Assembly: GCF_024584805.1 (NCBI RefSeq)
Contig: NZ_CP075715.1
Span: 6,233,526-6,297,525, forward strand
Direction: 5' to 3'
Source: Streptomyces sp. FIT100
GTDB lineage: Bacteria > Actinomycetota > Actinomycetes > Streptomycetales > Streptomycetaceae
DNA length: 64,000 nt
Shown: one piece after another, positions 8,774-17,011 of the stretch
Numbering within the stretch: the stretch's first letter is position 1
How the letters are laid out: each line of letters opens with the position of its first letter
Position numbers and translations under genes: made by a program
Notes under the pieces: model-generated
Seen by the model: only the letters and a program-made list of their open reading frames with translations
Database searches by the model: none
Told to the model about the DNA's origin: nothing

Positions 8774-9289
8774 ATGAAGATGATCGCGCGCGGGAGCCTC
8801 GGTGTGCTGATGACGTGTGTGGCCGGGGCGGTGGGAGCGGTGGGGGCGCCGGCCGCCGCGGCAGGCGAGCATGTGCCCGTCGCCCTGCCGCCGCTGGAAG
8901 GGCTGGAGCACGCCGTTCCGGTCGAGGTGCCCGCCCTGAGCACGGGGCTGCCGGTCCCGGTGCCCGGCGCACCCGCAGCGCCCCGGTACGAGGAGGGGCG
9001 GCTGCTGCCCGCCGGGATGCCGGCGCCTCTGCCGGTCAGCGGCGAGCTGGCGCCGACGCACGCCGCACTCCCGCTGCCGCATCCGCTGAGCGACCGGGAG
9101 GCGGGCACGGCCCACGTCACGACCCCCGTCTCGGAGCTGGTCGCGGCGACCCCGGGCGGGGACCTGGCACTGCCCCTGACGGCGCCCCGCGCGGACGGAT
9201 TCGGGCTGCCCGACCTGGCCATGCCCGAGGCGGCACTGATCTCCCCGGAGCTGCGGGGCACCCCGGGAGCGACGCTCGGCCTGCACTGA
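8774..9289 (+). CDS. Small secreted protein of unknown function
   Basis: A 171-residue protein with a Sec signal peptide: MKMIARG, a hydrophobic core LGVLMTCVAGAVGAVGAP, and an AAAA cleavage region near residue 28. The mature part is rich in Pro, Leu and Ala with repeated PLP/PVPG-like phrases and no catalytic motif; no family is recognised. It may be an extended extracellular or wall-associated peptide. The ATG at 8774 is chosen because GGGAGGACGGGAG precedes it and the signal peptide begins there. A hairpin at 9308-9335 probably ends the transcript. Confidence 0.65.
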   Translation: MKMIARGSLGVLMTCVAGAVGAVGAPAAAAGEHVPVALPPLEGLEHAVPVEVPALSTGLPVPVPGAPAAPRYEEGRLLPAGMPAPLPVSGELAPTHAALPLPHPLSDREAGTAHVTTPVSELVAATPGGDLALPLTAPRADGFGLPDLAMPEAALISPELRGTPGATLGLH

Positions 9290-9307
9290 GCAGGGCTGCC
9301 CCCACTG

Positions 9308-9335
9308 AGCCGGGCCGCCCCCACCGAGCCCGGCT
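9308..9335 (+). terminator. Hairpin after the small secreted protein gene
   Basis: AGCCGGGC (9308-9315) pairs with GCCCGGCT (9328-9335) around a 12-base loop, starting 18 bases after the stop codon at 9289. There is no U-tract, as is usual for terminators in high-GC actinobacteria. Confidence 0.5.
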
Positions 9336-9470
9336 TCGGAGGGGGCCACGACGGACGGAGGCCACGGCGCGTGGGCCGGGCTCCGGACGGGGTCCCACGT
9401 CAGGTCCACCGCCCCACCAGTCCTGCCGTTCGCCGCGTGAACGGACGTCCGGCCGGTGAGGATGGGGGAC

Positions 9471-10724
9471 ATGGGATTCCATGTCGACTCGGAGACCGGG
9501 CTGCTGCGCCGGGTCATACTGCACCGCCCCGATCTGGAGCTGAAGCGGCTCACCCCCTCCAACAAGGACGCGCTGCTCTTCGACGACCTCCTGTGGGTCA
9601 GGCGCGCCCGCCAGGAGCACGACGGCTTCGCCGACGTCCTGCGCGACCGCGGCATCGTGGTGCACCTCTTCGGCGATCTGCTGCGCGAGTCACTGGAGCT
9701 CCCGGCGGCCCAGAAGCTGGTGCTCGACCGGGTCTTCGACGAGAAGGAGTACGGCCCGCTCGCCACCGACCATCTGCGCGCCGCCTTCGACGCGATGGAC
9801 ACGGCCGAGCTGACGGAGGCGCTCGTCGGCGGGATGACCAAGCGGGAGTTCCTCGCCGGTCACTCCGAGCCCGCCTCCGTCCGCTTCCACGTCATGGAGC
9901 TGGACGACTTCCTGCTCGGCCCGCTGCCCAACCACATCTTCACGCGCGACACCTCCGCCTGGATCTACGACGGCGTCTCCATCAACGCCATGCGCTGGCC
10001 CGCCCGCCGGCGCGAGACCGTGCACTTCGAGGCGATCTACAAGCACCATCCGCTCTTCACGGGCCCGGAGGCCGGCGCCTTCCACTACTGGTCGGAAGGC
10101 CAGGCCGACTACCCCTCCACCATCGAGGGCGGCGACGTCCTGGTCATCGGCAACGGCGCGGTGCTGATCGGGATGAGCGAGCGCACCACCCCGCAGGCCG
10201 TGGAGATGCTCGCGCGGGGGATGTTCGAGGCGGGCTCGGCCCGCACCATCGTGGCCCTGGACATGCCCAAGCGCCGGGCGTTCATGCACCTGGACACGGT
10301 GATGACGATGGTGGATCACGACACCTTCACCCAGTACGCGGGCCTCGGCATGCTGCGCTCCTACACGATCGAACCGGCGGAGGGGGAGCGCGGTGTCGCC
10401 CTGCGCGTGACCGACCACCCGCCGGAGCAGATGCACAGCGCGATCGCCGCCGCGCTCGGGATGAAGGACATCAGGGTGCTCACGGCGAAGCAGGACGTGC
10501 ACGCGGCCGAGCGCGAGCAGTGGGACGACGGCTGCAACGTCCTCGCCGTGGAGCCGGGCGTGGTCGTGGCCTACGAACGCAATGTCACGACCAACACCCA
10601 TCTGCGCAAGCAGGGCATCGAGGTGATCGAGATCCCGGGCAGCGAGCTGGGCAGGGGCCGTGGTGGGCCGCGCTGTATGAGCTGTCCCATCGAGCGGGAT
10701 GCCGTCACTGCGGCGGGACGGTGA
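9471..10724 (+). CDS. arcA: Arginine deiminase
   Basis: A 417-residue arginine deiminase, which hydrolyses arginine to citrulline and ammonia in the cytosol. The family's opening (GFHVDSETGLLRRVILHRPDLELKRLTPSN), the FTRDTSAW segment and the C-terminal catalytic cysteine C402 in GGPRCMSCP are all present. Two in-frame starts lie just upstream (GTG 9456, ATG 9462). ATG 9471 is preferred because GAGGA sits eight bases before it and family members start at this point. The next gene encodes ornithine carbamoyltransferase, so two of the three arginine deiminase pathway steps are adjacent. No carbamate kinase is in the window. Confidence 0.95.
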   Translation: MGFHVDSETGLLRRVILHRPDLELKRLTPSNKDALLFDDLLWVRRARQEHDGFADVLRDRGIVVHLFGDLLRESLELPAAQKLVLDRVFDEKEYGPLATDHLRAAFDAMDTAELTEALVGGMTKREFLAGHSEPASVRFHVMELDDFLLGPLPNHIFTRDTSAWIYDGVSINAMRWPARRRETVHFEAIYKHHPLFTGPEAGAFHYWSEGQADYPSTIEGGDVLVIGNGAVLIGMSERTTPQAVEMLARGMFEAGSARTIVALDMPKRRAFMHLDTVMTMVDHDTFTQYAGLGMLRSYTIEPAEGERGVALRVTDHPPEQMHSAIAAALGMKDIRVLTAKQDVHAAEREQWDDGCNVLAVEPGVVVAYERNVTTNTHLRKQGIEVIEIPGSELGRGRGGPRCMSCPIERDAVTAAGR

Positions 10725-10796
10725 AGGGACGGGGGAGCCATCGGACCTGAGGCGCTCGTACGGCCGCCCGAGCGTTCACCCGGCGTCTGTATATCA

Positions 10797-10812
10797 ATAC
10801 GAAGTCTCGTAT
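10797..10812. promoter_or_regulatory. Candidate operator/promoter before ornithine carbamoyltransferase
   Basis: ATACGAAGTCTCGTAT is a perfect 6-bp inverted repeat with a 4-base spacer, about 42 bases upstream of the ATG. It lies in an AT-rich patch (TATATCAATACG before it, TATAGACTT overlapping its end) that could hold a -10 box (TATAGA). An arginine-responsive repressor site is a reasonable guess, but the sequence is not a textbook ARG box. Confidence 0.45.
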
Positions 10813-10853
10813 AGACTTCCAAGGTCCGCGTCCGCGACCCAGGAGCAGCCACC

Positions 10854-11882
10854 ATGGCGACACAACTCGAAGGCCGCCACTTCCTCAAGGAACTCGACTT
10901 CACGACCGAGGAGTTCCGAGGGCTGATCGCGCTGGCCGCCGAGCTCAAGGCCGCCAAGCGGGCCGGCGCGGAGATCCAGCGGCTGCGCGGCAAGAACATC
11001 GCGCTGATCTTCGAGAAGACCTCGACCCGTACGCGCTGTGCCTTCGAGGTCGCCGCAGCCGACCAGGGCGCCTCGACGACCTACCTCGACCCCACCGGCT
11101 CCCAGATGGGGCACAAGGAGTCGATCAAGGACACGGCCCGAGTGCTCGGCCGGATGTTCGACGGCATCGAGTACCGCGGCAACAGCCAGCAGACCGTCGA
11201 GGAGCTCGCCGCACACGCCGGGGTCCCCGTCTTCAACGGGCTCACCGACGACTGGCACCCCACCCAGATGCTGGCCGACGCCCTCACGATGACCGAGTAC
11301 TGCGCCAAGCCGCTGACCGGTACCGCCCTCGCCTACCTCGGCGACGCCCGGTTCAACATGGGCAACTCCTACCTGGTCACCGGCGCGCTGCTCGGCATGG
11401 ACGTACGGATCGTCGCGCCCAGGGCGTACTGGCCCGCGGACCCGGTCGTCGCCGCCGCCCGCGAGGCGGCCGCGGCGAGCGGGGCGCGGATCACCCTGAC
11501 CGAGGACGTCGCCGAAGGGGTCGCGGGCGCGGACTTCGTCGCCACCGACGTCTGGGTCTCGATGGGTGAACCCAAAGAAGTCTGGGACGAGCGCATCAAG
11601 GCCCTCGTTCCGTACGCGGTGACCATGGAGGTGCTGCGCGCCACCGGCAACCCGGGCGTGAAGTTCCTGCACTGCCTGCCCGCCTTCCACGACCTGGGCA
11701 CCAGGGTCGGCCGGGAGATGTACGAGCGCCACGGCCTCACCGAGCTGGAGGTCACGGACGAGGTCTTCGAGTCCGCGCACTCGGTCGTCTTCGACCAGGC
11801 CGAGAACCGGATGCACACGATCAAGGCGGTGCTGGTGGCGACCATGGGCGGGGGCCTCCTGCCGTCCGCGCCAGGTGAATAG
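10854..11882 (+). CDS. argF: Ornithine carbamoyltransferase
   Basis: A 342-residue transcarbamylase. STRTRCAFE near residue 57 binds carbamoyl phosphate, and the HCLP motif near residue 273 and SMGE segment complete the ornithine-side site. It interconverts ornithine plus carbamoyl phosphate with citrulline, in biosynthesis or, with arcA upstream, in arginine catabolism; sequence alone does not decide which. The length fits the family. It is 129 bases downstream of arcA with an inverted repeat in between, so it may have its own promoter. The start has AGGAGC eight bases upstream. Confidence 0.95.
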   Translation: MATQLEGRHFLKELDFTTEEFRGLIALAAELKAAKRAGAEIQRLRGKNIALIFEKTSTRTRCAFEVAAADQGASTTYLDPTGSQMGHKESIKDTARVLGRMFDGIEYRGNSQQTVEELAAHAGVPVFNGLTDDWHPTQMLADALTMTEYCAKPLTGTALAYLGDARFNMGNSYLVTGALLGMDVRIVAPRAYWPADPVVAAAREAAAASGARITLTEDVAEGVAGADFVATDVWVSMGEPKEVWDERIKALVPYAVTMEVLRATGNPGVKFLHCLPAFHDLGTRVGREMYERHGLTELEVTDEVFESAHSVVFDQAENRMHTIKAVLVATMGGGLLPSAPGE

Positions 11883-11960
11883 CCGTACGGCAATCCGGGA
11901 TTCATACGCCTTTGCGCTCGGCATCCCTCCGCACCGGCGGTCCGGGCCCTCGGTTCACTG

Positions 11961-12551
11961 TCACGGCCGGTCCTGAGGCGTCCGCTGCGCTGGCACACCC
12001 CCATCCGGAGCCGCAATCGGAGCCGCATTCGGAGCCGGGGAGGGACCCGGAGCGGGAGCGGCAGCTCCAGGGAGCGTGAACCAGACCGCCTTGCCGTGCT
12101 CGGTGGGGCGGTGGCCGCAGGCCGAGCTCAGCGCCCGGATGAGGAGCAGCCCGCGCCCGTGCTCCTGCCAGGGTTCGGGGGCGGGGCCCGGCTGCGGTGC
12201 GGACAGATTGCCCGGCGGTGCCGGGTCGTGATCGTGCACCTCGACCTGGCAGCCGGTCTCCAGCACCTCCACGACCAGGTGGATCGGTGCGTCGCCCGCG
12301 GTGTGCTCGACCGCGTTGGCGACGAGCTCCGCGGTGAGGAGTTCCGCCGTGTCGCAGTCGGCCACGGCGTCGAGGTCCGCGAGGGCGGTGCGTATCAGGG
12401 CACGCGCGAGCGGTACGGCGGCCGACGTGTGCGGCAGCGCCAGTCGCCAGGAGGCGGGTTTCGCGGTCGCCTCGGCGGCGGTGGCGGGGGCTTCACGCAA
12501 GGCAGGGGTCCGTTCGGTGCGCTCAGTACCTCTGGTACTGGTTTCAACCAT
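11961..12551 (-). CDS. RsbW-like ATP-binding regulatory protein
   Basis: A 196-residue protein with a single GHKL ATPase domain: N-box AELVANAVEHT in the middle and a HGRGLLLIRAL box towards the C-terminus. It has no dimerisation/phosphoacceptor region, so it belongs with the abundant Streptomyces anti-sigma/anti-anti-sigma type kinases. The N-terminal 35 residues and the C-terminal 35 (Pro/Ala-rich) are low complexity. The partner cannot be told from neighbours. It is divergent from the enoyl-CoA hydratase, sharing a 200-bp intergenic region that holds a palindromic operator candidate. Confidence 0.82.
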   Translation of the reverse strand: MVETSTRGTERTERTPALREAPATAAEATAKPASWRLALPHTSAAVPLARALIRTALADLDAVADCDTAELLTAELVANAVEHTAGDAPIHLVVEVLETGCQVEVHDHDPAPPGNLSAPQPGPAPEPWQEHGRGLLLIRALSSACGHRPTEHGKAVWFTLPGAAAPAPGPSPAPNAAPIAAPDGGVPAQRTPQDRP

Positions 12552-12672
12552 ACGGGCCGTATGTGGGCGATCGAGAGCCTCCCCGGCGTCCGGCCCAGGA
12601 CCTGTGCCCCAGCTGATACGGGACCTTTGCCGGACCGCGACCGAGTGACGGGTCGTCGGGTGACCGATGCCG

Positions 12673-12713
12673 GTATCGCGTGCTCGTGACGACAGTCACG
12701 CACAGGTGATAGC
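12673..12713 (+). promoter_or_regulatory. Promoter/operator of the aromatic-CoA cluster, copy 1
   Basis: GTATCG (12673-12678) precedes GTGACGACAGTCA (12686-12698). The GTGACG could act as a -35 box with GATAGC (12708-12713) as the -10 after 16 bases. The core CGTGAC-GACA-GTCACG is also a 6-bp inverted repeat. The same 13-mer with the same 16-base spacing recurs at 18851 upstream of the acyl-CoA dehydrogenase, which points to common control, most simply by the PaaX-type regulator between them. Confidence 0.6.
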
Positions 12714-12751
12714 TTCGAAGGGCAGGCAACAGCCCGAGGGAGGCCGTGCCC

Positions 12752-13579
12752 ATGAGCCCCTTTCCCAGCTCCGCAGCGCGCACAGGCGAGTGGCGCCATC
12801 TGCGCCTGACCACGGACGACGGCGTCGCCACGGTCACGCTCGACCGTCCCGCCAAGCTGAACGCGCTCACCTTCGGTGCCTACGCCGACCTGCGCGACCT
12901 CCTCGCCGAGCTCTCCCGCGAGCGCTCCGTGCGCGCACTGGTACTCGGCGGCGAGGGCCGCGGCTTCTGCTCGGGCGGCGACGTCGACGAGATCATCGGC
13001 GCGACGCTCGCCATGGACACCGCCGAGCTCCTCGACTTCAACCGGATGACCGGGCAGGTCGTGCGGGCCCTGCGGGAATGCCCCTTCCCGGTCGTCGCCG
13101 CGGTGCACGGCGTCGCGGCGGGCGCGGGCGCGGTCCTCGCGCTCGCCGCGGACTTCCGGGTCGCGGACCCGAGTGCCCGCTTCTCCTTCCTCTTCACCAA
13201 GGTCGGACTCTCCGGCGGCGACATGGGCGCGGCGTATCTGCTGCCGCGGGTGGTCGGTCTCGGCCACGCGACCCGCCTGCTCATGCTCGGCGAGCCCGTC
13301 CGCGCCGTCGAGGCCGAGCGGATCGGCCTGATCAGCGAGCTCACCGCGGACGGCGAAGCGGACAAGGCCGCCGCCGCCCTCGCCCGCCGCCTCGCCGACG
13401 GCCCCTCCCTCGCCCTCGCCCAGACCAAGGCCCTGCTCACGGCCGAGCTCGACATGCCGCTCGCCGCGGCGGTCGAGATGGACGCGGCGACCCAGGCACT
13501 GCTGATGAACGGCGAGGACTACGCGGAGTTCCACGCCGCCTTCACCGAGAAGCGTGCGCCGAACTGGCGGGGGCGGTGA
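12752..13579 (+). CDS. Enoyl-CoA hydratase/isomerase family protein
   Basis: A 275-residue crotonase-fold protein. VTLDRPAKLNALTFG and GGEGRGFCSGGDVDEI give the CoA-binding and oxyanion-hole loops, and GVAAGAGAVLALAADFRVA the central helix. It hydrates or isomerises an unsaturated acyl-CoA or opens a ring-derived thioester. Its place at the head of the aromatic-CoA cluster suggests it acts after ring reduction. ATG 12752 is used because GAGGGAGG lies eight bases upstream; a GTG at 12746 is too close to that site. The stop overlaps a GTG that opens the flavoenzyme frame (GTGA). Confidence 0.92.
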   Translation: MSPFPSSAARTGEWRHLRLTTDDGVATVTLDRPAKLNALTFGAYADLRDLLAELSRERSVRALVLGGEGRGFCSGGDVDEIIGATLAMDTAELLDFNRMTGQVVRALRECPFPVVAAVHGVAAGAGAVLALAADFRVADPSARFSFLFTKVGLSGGDMGAAYLLPRVVGLGHATRLLMLGEPVRAVEAERIGLISELTADGEADKAAAALARRLADGPSLALAQTKALLTAELDMPLAAAVEMDAATQALLMNGEDYAEFHAAFTEKRAPNWRGR

Positions 13580-16095
13580 CGATGCCCGCGGTGACGATGC
13601 CCGCTTCCGCGGGGGCTGCGCCCCCGAACCCCCGCTCCTCGATCGCCGCGGAGGCCGGAGAGCCGGCCTGTCCGGCGAACGAGGACACGGCCGGAGGCCG
13701 TACGAGCGCCGGGGCGGAGCCCCCGTCCGGGAAGGAGCGGGGTCGGGCCGCATCCGATGTGCGGCCCCACCGCGTGGAGCCCGCCCCGGACGCCCTGCGT
13801 CGCGACGCGAGCCGACCGGCGCTCCGCGTCGCCGTCATCGGCGGCGGGCCCGGCGGGCTGTACGCCGCCGCACTGCTGAAGCGGCTCGACCCCCGCCGTG
13901 AGGTCACCGTGTGGGAGCGGAACGCTCCGGAGGACACCTTCGGCTTCGGCGTCGTGCTCTCCGACGAGACCCTCGGCGGCATCGAGCACGCCGACCCGGC
14001 GGTCCACCGCGCCCTCCAGGAGGAGTTCGTCCGCTGGGACGACATCGACATCGTCCACCGCGGCCGCACCCTCACCTCCGGCGGCCACGGCTTCGCCGCG
14101 CTCGGCCGCCGCAGACTCCTGGAGATCCTCCACGAGCGCTGCGCGTCCCTCGGCGTACGGCTCCGGTTCCGCACCGAGGCCCCGCCCGCCGCCGAACTCG
14201 CCGGCTCGTACGACCTCGTCGTCGCCGCCGACGGCGTGCACAGCCTCACCCGCGCCGCCCACGCCGACGTCTTCGCGCCCCGCATCACCACCCACCGCTG
14301 CCGCTACATCTGGCTCGCCGCCGACTTCGCCTTCGACGCCTTCCGCTTCGAGATCGCCGAGACCGAGCACGGTGTGATGCAGCTCCACGGCTACCCCTTC
14401 GCGCCCGGCGCCAGCACCGTCATCGTCGAGATGCGCGAAGAGGTCTGGCGCGCCGCCGGCCTGGACGAGTGCGACGAGCAGCAGTCCGCCGAACGCTGCG
14501 CCAAGATCTTCGCCGACGCCCTCGACGGCCGCCCCCTCCGCGGCAACGCCTCCGCCTGGACCGCCTTCCGCACCGTCGTCAACGCCCGCTGGTCCCACGG
14601 CAACACCGTCCTCCTCGGCGATGCCGCGCACACCGCGCACTTCTCCATCGGCTCCGGCACCAAGCTCGCCGTCGAGGACGCGCTCGCCCTCGCCGCCTGC
14701 GTCGAGGAGCAGCCCGTCCTCGCCGACGCGCTCACGGCGTACGAGGCCGAGCGCCGGCCCGTCGTCGAGTCCACCCAGCGCGCGGCGGCCGCCAGCCTGC
14801 GCTGGTTCGAGGAGCTCGGCACGTATCTCGACCAGCCGCCACGGCAGTTCGCGTTCAACCTGCTCACCCGCAGCCGCCGCGTCACCCACGACAACCTGCG
14901 GCTGCGCGACCTCGGCTTCACCGAATCCGTCGAGGAGGACTTCGGCTGCCCGCCCGGCACCCCGCCGATGTTCACCCCCTTCCGGCTGCGCGGACTGACC
15001 CTGCGCAACCGCGTCGTCGTCTCACCCATGGACATGTACGTCGCCGAGGACGGCACGCCCGGCGACTTCCACCTCGTCCACCTCGGCGCCAGGGCCCTCG
15101 GCGGCGCCGGACTCGTCATGACCGAGATGGTCTGCGTCAGCGCCGAGGGCCGCATCACCCCCGGCTGCACCGGCCTCTGGACCGACGAGCAGGCCGACGC
15201 CTGGAGCCGTGTCACGGACTTCGTCCACCGCCGGGCACCCGGCACCGCCATCGGCGTCCAGCTCGGCCACTCCGGCCGCAAGGGTTCCACCCGGCTGATG
15301 TGGGACGGCATCGACCAGCCCCTGCCGGACGGCAACTGGCCGCTCGTCGCCGCCTCCCCGCTCCCGTACCGGCAGGGCGTCAACCAGGTGCCGCACCAGC
15401 TCGACCGGGCCGGACTCGACCGGATCCGCGACCAGTTCACCTCGGCCGCCGCCCGCGCCGCCCGCAGCGGCTTCGACCTGCTCGAACTCCACTGCGCCCA
15501 CGGCTACCTGCTCTCCGGCTTCCTCTCGCCGCTCACCAACCACCGCACCGACGGATACGGAGGCTCGCTCGCCGCCCGGCTGCGCTATCCGCTCGAAGTC
15601 TTCGACGCCGTCCGGGAGGTCTGGCCCGACGACCGGCCGATGACCGTCCGCATCTCCGCCACCGACTGGGCACCGGGCGGCACCACCGGGCAGGACGCCG
15701 TGGAGATCGCCCGCGCCTTCGCCGCCCACGGCGCCGACGCCATCGACGTCTCCACCGGCCAGGTCGTTCCCGAGGAGCGCCCCGAGTACGGCCGCTCCTA
15801 CCAGACCCCGTATGCCGACCGGATCCGCAACACCCTCCGCGTCCCCGTCATCGCCGTCGGCGCGATCTCCTCCTGGGACGACGTCAACTCCCTGCTCCTC
15901 GCCGGACGCGCGGACCTCTGCGCCCTGGCCCGCCCCCACCTCTACGACCCCCACTGGACCCTGCACGCCGCCGCCGAACAGGACTACACGGGCCCGGCCG
16001 CGCCCTGGCCCCCGCCCTACCGCGCAGGCAGCCGCACTCCCCCGACGGGCCGTACGGACGCGCCCAGACCGCGCCTCACGCTGCCGTCCGCGTGA
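13576..16095 (+). CDS. Two-domain flavoenzyme, probable 2-aminobenzoyl-CoA monooxygenase/reductase
   Basis: The N-terminal half is an FAD aromatic hydroxylase: RVAVIGGGPGGLYAAALLKR, and GDAAHTAHFSIGSGTKLAVED near the second FAD site. The C-terminal half is an old yellow enzyme/NADH:flavin oxidoreductase: FTPFRLRGLTLRNRVVVSPM, GHSGRKGS, HCAHGYLLSGFLSPLTN and ALARPHLYDP. This fusion is the known architecture of 2-aminobenzoyl-CoA monooxygenase/reductase, which hydroxylates and then reduces the ring; databases often call it bifunctional salicylyl-CoA 5-hydroxylase/oxidoreductase. The start is uncertain. GTG 13576 overlaps the upstream stop, but residues 1-80 are read from a spacer-like repeat, and GTG 13774, about 17 residues before the FAD strand, is closer to family length (about 770). 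Confidence 0.88.
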   Translation: MTMPAVTMPASAGAAPPNPRSSIAAEAGEPACPANEDTAGGRTSAGAEPPSGKERGRAASDVRPHRVEPAPDALRRDASRPALRVAVIGGGPGGLYAAALLKRLDPRREVTVWERNAPEDTFGFGVVLSDETLGGIEHADPAVHRALQEEFVRWDDIDIVHRGRTLTSGGHGFAALGRRRLLEILHERCASLGVRLRFRTEAPPAAELAGSYDLVVAADGVHSLTRAAHADVFAPRITTHRCRYIWLAADFAFDAFRFEIAETEHGVMQLHGYPFAPGASTVIVEMREEVWRAAGLDECDEQQSAERCAKIFADALDGRPLRGNASAWTAFRTVVNARWSHGNTVLLGDAAHTAHFSIGSGTKLAVEDALALAACVEEQPVLADALTAYEAERRPVVESTQRAAAASLRWFEELGTYLDQPPRQFAFNLLTRSRRVTHDNLRLRDLGFTESVEEDFGCPPGTPPMFTPFRLRGLTLRNRVVVSPMDMYVAEDGTPGDFHLVHLGARALGGAGLVMTEMVCVSAEGRITPGCTGLWTDEQADAWSRVTDFVHRRAPGTAIGVQLGHSGRKGSTRLMWDGIDQPLPDGNWPLVAASPLPYRQGVNQVPHQLDRAGLDRIRDQFTSAAARAARSGFDLLELHCAHGYLLSGFLSPLTNHRTDGYGGSLAARLRYPLEVFDAVREVWPDDRPMTVRISATDWAPGGTTGQDAVEIARAFAAHGADAIDVSTGQVVPEERPEYGRSYQTPYADRIRNTLRVPVIAVGAISSWDDVNSLLLAGRADLCALARPHLYDPHWTLHAAAEQDYTGPAAPWPPPYRAGSRTPPTGRTDAPRPRLTLPSA
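13611..13740. repeat. Intergenic-type GC hairpin repeat read in frame
   Basis: GGGGGC-TGC-GCCCCC (13611-13625) followed by GAACCCCCGCTCCTCGATC and several GGAG/CTCC inverted stretches resembles the spacer repeat common downstream of Streptomyces genes. Here it happens to stay open in the frame of the flavoenzyme. It is more likely a spacer than part of the mature protein. Confidence 0.5.
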
Positions 16096-16888
16096 ACTCC
16101 GCCCCCGCGTCCCGCAGTCGCGCGTGCAGCCCCGTGAAGACCGCCGCCGCGCGGGCGCCCGGCCAGCCGTCGGGGAGCAGTTCCTCCGGGAGGCCCGGGT
16201 CCGCGTAGGGGAGGCGGCGCCAGGAGTCGAGCGCCAGGAGGTAGTCCCGGTAGGCGGCCTCGGGCGGGGTGTCGGTGCGGGCTTCCCAGGAGCGCAGGAC
16301 GGGGCCGTGCACGTCCAGGAACTCCTCGTGCTGCTTGGCGATCCCCGCCAGGTCCCACCAGCGGGCGGCCGCCTCCGCGGTCGGGGCGAAGCCCAGGTGC
16401 TCGCCGCGGAACAGATCGACGTACGGATCGAGCTGCAGCCGGCGCAGCGTGTGCCGCGTCTCCTCGTGGAAACGGGCGGGCGCGATCCACACGCCGGGCG
16501 CCGCCGTGCCGAAGCCCAGCCGGCCCAGCCGGGAGCGCAGCAGATGGCGCTTGTGGCGTTCGGCCTCCGGCACCGAGAAGACCGCGAGGACCCAGCCGTC
16601 CGCCAGCTTCGCCGGGTGTTGCCCGTAGATCCGCCGGTCGCCGTCGTCGAGCAGCTGGCGGGCGTCGGCGGAGAGCGAGTAGCCGGCCGCGCCCTGCTCC
16701 GTACGCTCGGGCACGAGCAGCCCGCGCCGCTTGAGTCGTGAGACCGACGAGCGTACCGACGGCGCGTCCACGCCCACCGCCGCCAGCAGCCGGATCAGCT
16801 CCGCCACCGCGAGGGGCCCCGCGGTCTCGCGTCCGTACGCGCCGTACAGGGTGACGATCAGGGAACGGGGGGTGTGCTGCTCGGCCAC
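16076..16888 (-). CDS. PaaX family transcriptional regulator
   Basis: A 270-residue PaaX-type repressor. The N-terminal winged helix is visible (LIVTLYGAYG, then GVDAPSVRSSVSRLKRRGLL at about residues 38-58), then the central PaaX domain (GYSLSADARQLLDDGDRRIYG, WVLAVFSVPEAERHKRHLLRSRLGRLGFG) and the C-terminal helical domain (RDYLLALDSWRRLPYADPGLPEELLP). The family represses phenylacetate and related aryl-CoA catabolic genes and is released by the aryl-CoA. It lies convergent to the flavoenzyme, with a 20-base overlap of the two 3' ends, inside the aromatic-CoA cluster it presumably controls. Confidence 0.92.
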   Translation of the reverse strand: MAEQHTPRSLIVTLYGAYGRETAGPLAVAELIRLLAAVGVDAPSVRSSVSRLKRRGLLVPERTEQGAAGYSLSADARQLLDDGDRRIYGQHPAKLADGWVLAVFSVPEAERHKRHLLRSRLGRLGFGTAAPGVWIAPARFHEETRHTLRRLQLDPYVDLFRGEHLGFAPTAEAAARWWDLAGIAKQHEEFLDVHGPVLRSWEARTDTPPEAAYRDYLLALDSWRRLPYADPGLPEELLPDGWPGARAAAVFTGLHARLRDAGAEFTRTAA

Positions 16889-17011
16889 GTGATCACTCTA
16901 GGCCGTGTCCGTCACGGAGCGCCGTCCGCCCGCGGGGCGTGGCCGTGCCCGAAGGGCCGCGGGGAGTGCGTGCCGGGCGTCGCGTGCCGGGCGTCGTGTG
17001 CCGGACACCCT

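Noticed and set aside
5872..9324. Very long open frame (over 1100 codons) on the minus strand opposite hen1/pnkp
   Set aside because: It mirrors the pnkp frame; in high-GC DNA the antisense of a G/C-third-position gene stays open. Its product has no family resemblance, while the plus strand encodes clear RNA-repair motifs.
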